NCBI GenBank assembly: GCA_933822405.4
Contig: CAKOGP040001851.1
Location: 1-15,866, forward strand
Reading direction: 5' to 3'
From: Cylindrotheca closterium
Taxonomy: Eukaryota; Bacillariophyta; Bacillariophyceae; Bacillariales; Bacillariaceae
Length of the DNA: 15,866 nucleotides
Positions 7,601-12,375 of the stretch are shown here, piece after piece. Position 1 is the first letter of the stretch; every line of letters begins with the position of its first letter. Position numbers and translations under genes: made by a program. Under the pieces are notes generated by a model, which saw only the letters and a list, made by a program, of their open reading frames with translations, was not told where the DNA came from and searched no databases.

Positions 7601-10600
7601 AAGATGTACCAGCATGGTTCGTGCGGTTGATTGGATGTCCTGAATGGACTTTTCGACGATGCCGTTTGCGTGATGTTGACCAACCCCAGCATATTTTTGA
7701 GTCTGCGAGAAGGATTCGAGATGAAGTTTGTATTCATGACTGTGAAATACGGCAGCATTATCACTTCGATATCGTTGTACCACTACACCAAGATCACGAC
7801 AATTAGCCTCAAATGCTTCCTTGCCGCGGAGAGTATCATGGGTGTTGAGGGACCTTTGATGGTGAGTGTAGGTGTATCCGGTTGCATTGTCGACAAATAG
7901 AGCTGACCCTTTGAACATTGTGGACTTGTGACCTTTGCCGAAACCCTCATAGGTGCGTCCAGGAACTGATGATACAAGGTGGTCCACGGATACTTCTTGT
8001 CCAGGATATAAGGTGTTGTCTCGAAGAGTGCTGGGAATATCCTTGATGTGTCCTTGGGAACGACGTAGTTTGGGAGGTGATCTTCGTTTGGCCTTGGCAT
8101 AGCAACAGGCTGCACATTTGGGACATTCGACTCGTTTTGAAACTTGAGTGTGGAGTGCTCGAGCTCGTTGGCTTTTTGCAAGAGTGCCAGCACCCATGAT
8201 GTAGCGGATGAGAGCGAAGCTGCGGTGTCCAAGACGTTGGTGCCATTTGAGCCATTCCCGATCACCATTATTGAGATTGATGTTGTGATTGCACACTTCT
8301 GAGATGGCGGCCTGCATGGTGGCATGGTGGCTTGGCCGAGTGGAAGACGAGCGTTTCAAGCAACAATCAGTAGGTGTTGGAGAAGATTGATCGGAGGAGA
8401 TGTTGTTGGCGCAGACGGTAGCATCGTCGCTGGTAGTGTTGTCGTTGATGGGCTTGGTGACATGTCGGAAGGACCAAGAGGTAGGAAGGTTGTTGCTGTT
8501 GTCGATGCTTGCTTGGACGGCTCGAGTGATTGGTACTTCTCCAGATAGGATCATGCCGTCGGCATTTTGGGTAAGTGTCTCGTTGGGGTATTTTTGACAC
8601 AGGGAACTTGTACTCAATAATCGTTGCGTTGCTGTAGGAATGTGGACGGCAGGGAGGATAATGGTTCTGAAGGAGTTGTCCGTGGTCCTGAAAGTCCACT
8701 TGACATTTCCTGTTCCCTTTACTTCGACTGGGCCTCCCACACCTTTGGTGGATGAACATGGTGGTGGGCCGAGAGGGCCTACAAAGTCATCAAGGTGTGG
8801 AGATACACACACGGAAGCTCCAGAATCCCAAATGACTGGGAATGCTGGTTCTCCCTCTGAAACGGTATGAAAGGAGGAAGGAAAGAAGGTAGTGGTAGCA
8901 TGAAAGCGGCGGATGCAATCGGCACGGGAAGGTTGGTAGCGAGGGTGTCGGAAGGAAGGCTTCTGGATGCCACGAGGCTTGCGACGCGATTCACGGAATA
9001 GGTGCCGCTGAATCTGGCGACGGATGTGTCGAGGAACCGGAGTAGGAGCGGCAAAGCGATCGGGTCCAATGAAGAGGAGGCTGTAGATGAGGTACCAAAG
9101 AAGTGGTGCGATGGCATGCCAAGTAAATGTGTAGGTATCAACAAGGCGCGGGATGTCCTGGAAGAAGGCTGATAGGGCACTGAGACCGGGTAGAGCGTCA
9201 ATGGTTGTCGTGGTACACAACAATGCACCGAATAGGCTGAATCCAAGAATGGCAACCTGGAACGTATACCAAAGGTAGGACCAGAGGTAAGACTTGTCCA
9301 TGATGCTGGAAGATGGTGCCTCATCGAGGATCTCTGGCGAGGAGATCCTTTCCGAAATTTTGGCAGGTGTTGGCCGGGGAAGTTCCATATGGTAGAAGAC
9401 GTACTTGAATCCTGAGGAGGCAAGGTTTGTTTCAAGAGACGTGTCGTCATCTGACCCACTGCTGTCTTGTTTGTTGATCAGTAGATGGGATTCGGTTGAA
9501 GCAGGTGTAACTGGAGTGGGTTTGTCGTCAGGTTTGCGACCGTGCATCCAGGTCCAATGAGTAGGGGTCCAACGGCGGCATCGACCACACCAGTTGTTCT
9601 TGACTCCTTTGATGTCTTGAACGTAGTGTTTGATACCTTCGATGGTCTCCGTGGGAGTCATGGATGGAGTAGGAGGTACGTGCTTTGGATTCGTCGATTT
9701 CTTGTCTTCATCAGGTGGCTGACGTCCTTTGCTTTGTTGGAGAATGTAGGCTTCGAATTGCGCGGCCACGGAAGGTGATAGGCTGTCCTTGAGAGCTGCC
9801 ATGTTGAGGGCTGCGGGTGTTCGAGAATCTAGAGGTGTCATGGATGGAGGCCAGGTCTTGTTGTGCTCGAGCTTGACGTAGATGTCGGAGATGGTCTTGA
9901 GAAGTTGGGTGTAGTGAAGTCCTTGGCCTTTTAGGTGAGTGTCCCTTGTTGCTTTGGACATGTTGCGACAAGTTGTGATGGCATCGTCGAGCTTGTCTCG
10001 AAGTGTGATGATCTTTGATCGGAATCTCATGGTGTGAGGATTGGATGGATCAGTGCCACTGCCTGCATAGGAGAAGTTGTCTAGCATATGGATACTGTTG
10101 TCGGGTTCGTAGGATTCCATTGCGTCAAGTTCATCACAGATGGGTTTGAGTTTGGCTACCATCGACTTGAGGTTCTGTTGCGGAAACTGAGAGACGGTGA
10201 TGGACTTGATTTCGTCCTCCAAGCTTTTCTTGCGATCAATGTTGTTGTCAGTGATGTTGGCCAAGAGAGAAAACCACACAGCAATAAACCCGTCGGATTC
10301 GGTGTGAAAGAGTTCGATGGTGTCCTTGAGATCATCGTCAACGGCATTGAGAAGATACTTGGCTGCGTCCTTGTCGTTGGCGATGCAGTATTTGTCGTAT
10401 TTTGGGAGCATTGTCTTGTATGCAGCTAGGGCAGTCTCTTGAGAGAAGGAGTCGGCCGAGAGAATGACTGATGTGGTGGCTCCGTTCGCATCAGGAAGGT
10501 AAGTGATGGAGTCTAGTCCGTTTTCAACAAAATGCTGATGAAGATCTCGTTTCAATTTGGTTTGTTGCGAAGTCTTGGATATCTTGGTGGTTCCTTCGAA

Positions 10601-10840
10601 TGTCGTACGGTAGGTCTGCGACTTCATGGATCGATATCCAGAGATTGGACGAGTTTGTCCTGGATAAACTCGTTCAGTTGGTGCAGAGGAGTCTAGGCCG
10701 GATCGTGTGTCATCGGGTTTTCCTCCGGTGTAGATTTCATACTCGTTGGGACCAACAGTGGTGATTCCACCGCAAGTTGGCTTGGTGATGTATGATGGTA
10801 GGGTGCCTGTAGATGGCGTTCCTCCGGAAGTGCTGGACAT
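4700..10840 (-). CDS. Copia-like Gag-Pol polyprotein
   Basis: Drives the element's replication: capsid formation, processing, reverse transcription and integration. The first ATG of the frame is at 10840 (MSSTSGG), giving 2,046 residues to TAA at 4700-4702; the frame is open to 11107 but has no ATG there. From that Met: gag about 60-400; zinc finger C418-x2-C421-x6-H428-x4-H433, not the usual CCHC; two hydrophobic segments about 522-548 and 570-592; protease active site WDSGA with D672; integrase zinc domain H867, H872, C906, C909; catalytic core D953, D1027, E1063 with D-x35-E spacing; a Pro/Ser-rich linker; reverse transcriptase about 1520-1760 with D1614 and YVDD at 1701-1704; RNase H with D1869, E1920 and D1961. 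All of this lies in one frame, so no frameshift is needed to reach pol. Residue numbers derive from nucleotide positions and are good to within one or two for domain edges. Expression probably comes from the right-hand LTR. Confidence 0.95.
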   Translation of the reverse strand: MSSTSGGTPSTGTLPSYITKPTCGGITTVGPNEYEIYTGGKPDDTRSGLDSSAPTERVYPGQTRPISGYRSMKSQTYRTTFEGTTKISKTSQQTKLKRDLHQHFVENGLDSITYLPDANGATTSVILSADSFSQETALAAYKTMLPKYDKYCIANDKDAAKYLLNAVDDDLKDTIELFHTESDGFIAVWFSLLANITDNNIDRKKSLEDEIKSITVSQFPQQNLKSMVAKLKPICDELDAMESYEPDNSIHMLDNFSYAGSGTDPSNPHTMRFRSKIITLRDKLDDAITTCRNMSKATRDTHLKGQGLHYTQLLKTISDIYVKLEHNKTWPPSMTPLDSRTPAALNMAALKDSLSPSVAAQFEAYILQQSKGRQPPDEDKKSTNPKHVPPTPSMTPTETIEGIKHYVQDIKGVKNNWCGRCRRWTPTHWTWMHGRKPDDKPTPVTPASTESHLLINKQDSSGSDDDTSLETNLASSGFKYVFYHMELPRPTPAKISERISSPEILDEAPSSSIMDKSYLWSYLWYTFQVAILGFSLFGALLCTTTTIDALPGLSALSAFFQDIPRLVDTYTFTWHAIAPLLWYLIYSLLFIGPDRFAAPTPVPRHIRRQIQRHLFRESRRKPRGIQKPSFRHPRYQPSRADCIRRFHATTTFFPSSFHTVSEGEPAFPVIWDSGASVCVSPHLDDFVGPLGPPPCSSTKGVGGPVEVKGTGNVKWTFRTTDNSFRTIILPAVHIPTATQRLLSTSSLCQKYPNETLTQNADGMILSGEVPITRAVQASIDNSNNLPTSWSFRHVTKPINDNTTSDDATVCANNISSDQSSPTPTDCCLKRSSSTRPSHHATMQAAISEVCNHNINLNNGDREWLKWHQRLGHRSFALIRYIMGAGTLAKSQRARALHTQVSKRVECPKCAACCYAKAKRRSPPKLRRSQGHIKDIPSTLRDNTLYPGQEVSVDHLVSSVPGRTYEGFGKGHKSTMFKGSALFVDNATGYTYTHHQRSLNTHDTLRGKEAFEANCRDLGVVVQRYRSDNAAVFHSHEYKLHLESFSQTQKYAGVGQHHANGIVEKSIQDIQSTARTMLVHLAIHWPEQADLALWPMAIDHAVFLHNHLPDQTTGLSPMDKFSRQRWPHSKYHDIHVFGCPTYVLDKKLADGKTIPKFKPRSERHVYLGFSPFHASTVPLVLNPRTGSITPQFNCVFDDWFATIATSIEEIPTFLEEHWQTLFTDSEYQFPADDTDPPALATIPVQPPPPPASPLDTFDSASSPYITGLPDLFEPRSPPSTSNIPSVPTSQSSLERERVPVAPMQATPPLNSTTDSSNQREPELPSQQQREQQAPLPRPTPRNKPNVRSQPPLPRERPIEDLPSTHQFSPNLRRSTRSTKGVSAPILDPDPSQKSYSSKVEYSSHLSELDQSINPDFNDVENLHSFPKDTPFLTAEELVLTPKHESYKRFSTQPDTDDGGIAGFYDLHFSYLGYKLEDKPNFVFMDSRAPADVIEFLKAASSDPDILTWDEAMKHPEEAEQWRKAALKEIRALEHKRTWLEAPESNATVRVIPGTWVFRRKRLPDGTITKFKARWVLRGDLQDLDMDTRADVVAWSSVRIFMVLSLKLGWVMKSIDFTNAFLHAPLPKELPMFAHLPRGFYSNMRSITGERTVLNLQKSCYGTTVAPRLWFEHVMKAFKELGFESSPYDKCFLIRKDMMIVVYVDDCGISCDKPEKIDELVQQLRDKGFDLEIEGDFETFLGVEIEKLDDGRFHLKQTGLIAKVLEAAGLSDCNDNHVPAGPTPLGKDETGEDWPQHPWKYSSIIGMLIYLCTNTRPDISYAVSCAARFNAKPKACHATAVKTILRYLKKTSDKGLIIEFDGTLDLEAYCDADFAGLHKSEDSFDPASAKSRGGYIIFFGGVPLLWKSSLLSCITLSTLEAEYMQLSRTMTVLLGIKNTLEDLLPPLGLQTSNRSITSTVFEDNAGALLLATEQRITPRTRQLLAKWHHFWSWIRKPSDGPPRDANSTWDDGKITAKKISTELQRADMFTKGLTRVLFERNRKMICGW

Positions 10841-10969
10841 GGTTGGAGGATTGAAGGTGAGAAACTGTTGTTCCTGTAGGGAGTAGAAGGGTTGAGGTGC
10901 AGTGGCTTCCTCAGTTGGCTCTACTGAGTCGGTGTCGTCGTGTGTTTCCAGCAACGATATGGTTTTGGT

Positions 10970-11086
10970 GGGCGCTGATGCTCTCCCTGATTGCTTGTGA
11001 GCTGATGTGGGTGCTGATGCTCTCCCTGATTGCCGGTAGGCTGATGTGGGCGCTGATGCTCTCCCTGGTTGCTTGTGGGCTGTAGC
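10970..11086 (-). repeat. 39-bp tandem repeat in the gag leader, three copies
   Basis: Units start at 10970, 11009 and 11048 with GGGCGCTGATGCTCTCCCTG or a variant. The period is 13 codons. In the gag frame it reads SGRASAPTSA; in the next frame it reads NQGEHQRPHQ. Both frames are open here, but neither has an ATG ahead of the repeat, so it may be untranslated leader or a non-AUG-initiated extension. Confidence 0.85.
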
Positions 11087-11107
11087 TTGTAGGAAGCGTG
11101 CGGTGTG

Positions 11108-11314
11108 TTAACCTGATTGGGCGTGATAACCACTCAAAATGTAGTATTTGATTGTTTACGATAGATAATAGAAAGTACGGATTTTACCAATTCTAAAATA
11201 TTGTGAGCAACGATCTGGATTTTGATTGAAAGTAGCGATGGATTTTCATCGCTCAATCAACTCCAAGATCGCTACTGTTAATGCTATTTATTCATATACT
11301 GGGAAGTCCTAACG
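11108..11314 (-). other. Untranslated leader between 5' LTR and gag, with hairpins
   Basis: A strong inverted repeat TTGATTG (11222-11228) ... CAATCAA (11254-11260) encloses AGCGATG (11234-11240) ... CATCGCT (11247-11253) with a GATTTT loop. GTAGCGAT (11232-11239) can pair instead with ATCGCTAC (11268-11275), so two folds compete. The primer-binding site should begin at 11314 (minus strand CGTTAGGACTTCCC); I cannot match it to a tRNA. GGAAGTCC...GGATCTTCC across 11302-11322 forms a small stem over the LTR junction. Confidence 0.5.
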
Positions 11315-11525
11315 GATCTTCCATACATATCCGGTTATTGTCATTCATTGTGTATTGTCCGCATAGTTGATGTGGTTTCATCATCTGACGCGAAAATCCG
11401 TTGTGAATGCAATTGTTGATTTATTTTGTGAGTTTCAGGGACAAACTTGAAAGTCACATTCTCTATGACGTGTCACGCGATTCGCGTGACGCATCACAGG
11501 ACATATATACATATATGTTCTGATT
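11315..11525 (-). repeat. 5' LTR of the copia-like element
   Basis: A 211-bp match to 4437-4647 with a single mismatch. It provides the promoter for leftward transcription of gag-pol. Its outer end (AATCAGAAC on the minus strand) is fused in frame to the SET gene's last codons and supplies that frame with nine residues and a stop at 11494-11496. Confidence 0.95.
11466..11497. promoter_or_regulatory. Palindromic CRE/bZIP-like sites in the LTR
   Basis: GTCACGCGATTCGCGTGAC (11472-11490) is a perfect 9-bp inverted repeat around one T. It overlaps TGACGT at 11466 and TGACGCATCA at 11487, both bZIP/CRE-like cores. TGACGT is known as a CO2/cAMP-responsive element in Phaeodactylum promoters. In the other LTR (4594-4612) the one inter-LTR mismatch breaks this palindrome. 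Function is inferred from motif only. Confidence 0.45.
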
Positions 11526-12375
11526 GCACAGTTTGTTTTGTAGGACGGCATGTACTGCAGCAACACTGGAAAGGTTCCCTTCCTTCCCCATAGTTGACCG
11601 TCAGCTCTGTCTGACAGTCAATATTCTCCCTAGCTCTAATGGAGACTCGCTCCTCGCCGTTGTGGTCTGTCCACTTGCTCAATTCACAATTCGGTCTGCA
11701 GCTGTGGTTCACAAACTGGTGTATCCCGTATCCCCTGGCATCGATTCTCTGGCCATTCATCACCAGCACGTACTGGTCGTTCTTGGTGACCAATGCCTTG
11801 CGTCTTCCTAAGTATATGATCACAAATTGACCCTCTTTCAGATCCGTTTCGCAGTAAAGTCCACGTTGGGTGGGCAACCAGGGCACTGTCTTGCACAATA
11901 GCTGGTTGATGTCAACATGCTTGAAGTATAGTAGGCACTTCGGGCATGAACTCTCGCATCGGACCTCCGTTTTGCAGAGGCATTGCGAGCTTTTGCCGTC
12001 TCTCATTTTGACTTTCCGAGCCTCTTTCTCCGTTTGCATTATACTTTTTGTCCTCCGCAACAGCAACTCGTAATGCTGCTTTCTCGATTCAAATGAGCCT
12101 TTCTTGAAGCGTTCCAGATCGGCCTCGATCTGGTGATGCATTGCCACCTCTTTGTGCTCGGTAGAAGACAACCTTGCCATCATCTGCTCGCGCTTGAATA
12201 CAATAAATGTCGTTGCTCCGCCAATGTCTGTTTTGCTTGCCTTGACAGTTGTCAGCTTGGATAGTCCTGCGTCGCAGAGAAGTTGCGAGTAAAAGCTCTC
12301 TCTTTTACCCTTAGCCGACACTACCAAACGAAGATTGGATGATGCCGTCTTGATGAGATCCCCCATGTGGTACAT
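11494..12375 (-). CDS. SET-domain protein, probable lysine methyltransferase, 3' end replaced by LTR
   Basis: Predicted to transfer methyl groups from S-adenosylmethionine to a protein lysine, perhaps a histone. ATG is at 12373-12375; the frame has 293 residues. Residues 1-125 are a helical N-terminal region with ASKTDIGGATTF and QIEADLERF, repeated in decayed form at 15512-15866. A Cys cluster at about 132-147 (CLCKTEVRC, CPKC) resembles a pre-SET region. The SET domain spans about 170-263: RGLY, EGQFVIIYLG, IDARGYGIHQF, NHSCRPNC at about 223-230, and ELTVNYGE. All hallmark motifs are present. Post-SET Cys follow (CCCSTC, about 271-276). Residues from about 285 (SEHICIYVL) come from the LTR, so the natural C-terminus is lost or displaced to 4014-4436. 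The start overlaps the stop of the upstream gene by one base (TGATG). It may be functional as truncated, or be the 3' half of one gene with its neighbour. Confidence 0.8.
   Translation of the reverse strand: MYHMGDLIKTASSNLRLVVSAKGKRESFYSQLLCDAGLSKLTTVKASKTDIGGATTFIVFKREQMMARLSSTEHKEVAMHHQIEADLERFKKGSFESRKQHYELLLRRTKSIMQTEKEARKVKMRDGKSSQCLCKTEVRCESSCPKCLLYFKHVDINQLLCKTVPWLPTQRGLYCETDLKEGQFVIIYLGRRKALVTKNDQYVLVMNGQRIDARGYGIHQFVNHSCRPNCELSKWTDHNGEERVSIRARENIDCQTELTVNYGEGREPFQCCCSTCRPTKQTVQSEHICIYVL

Larger units (their letters stand above)
4437..11525 (-). mobile_element. Ty1/copia-like LTR retrotransposon, nearly intact
   Basis: The 7,089-bp element lies between two 211-bp LTRs in the same orientation and is transcribed leftward. 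Pol order is protease, integrase, reverse transcriptase, RNase H, the copia order. One polyprotein frame runs without a stop through all domains, and the LTRs differ at one site, so the copy is young and potentially active. The element abuts the last post-SET codons of the SET gene on the right and an open coding fragment on the left. No 5-bp target duplication is evident (GCACA on the right against TATTA on the left) and the LTR ends are not TG...CA. The protein style matches diatom CoDi-type elements; the subgroup cannot be assigned by eye. Confidence 0.95.

Noticed and set aside
10841..10954. Longer polyprotein start at 10954
   Set aside because: The codon there is TTG; the first ATG in frame is at 10840.
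10921..11133. 70-codon minus-strand frame with NQGEHQRP repeats ahead of gag
   Set aside because: It starts at GTG directly after a stop, with no ATG; more likely leader sequence.
11315..11525. Relation between the 730-1381 insert and these LTRs
   Set aside because: No shared sequence by eye; they are different families.
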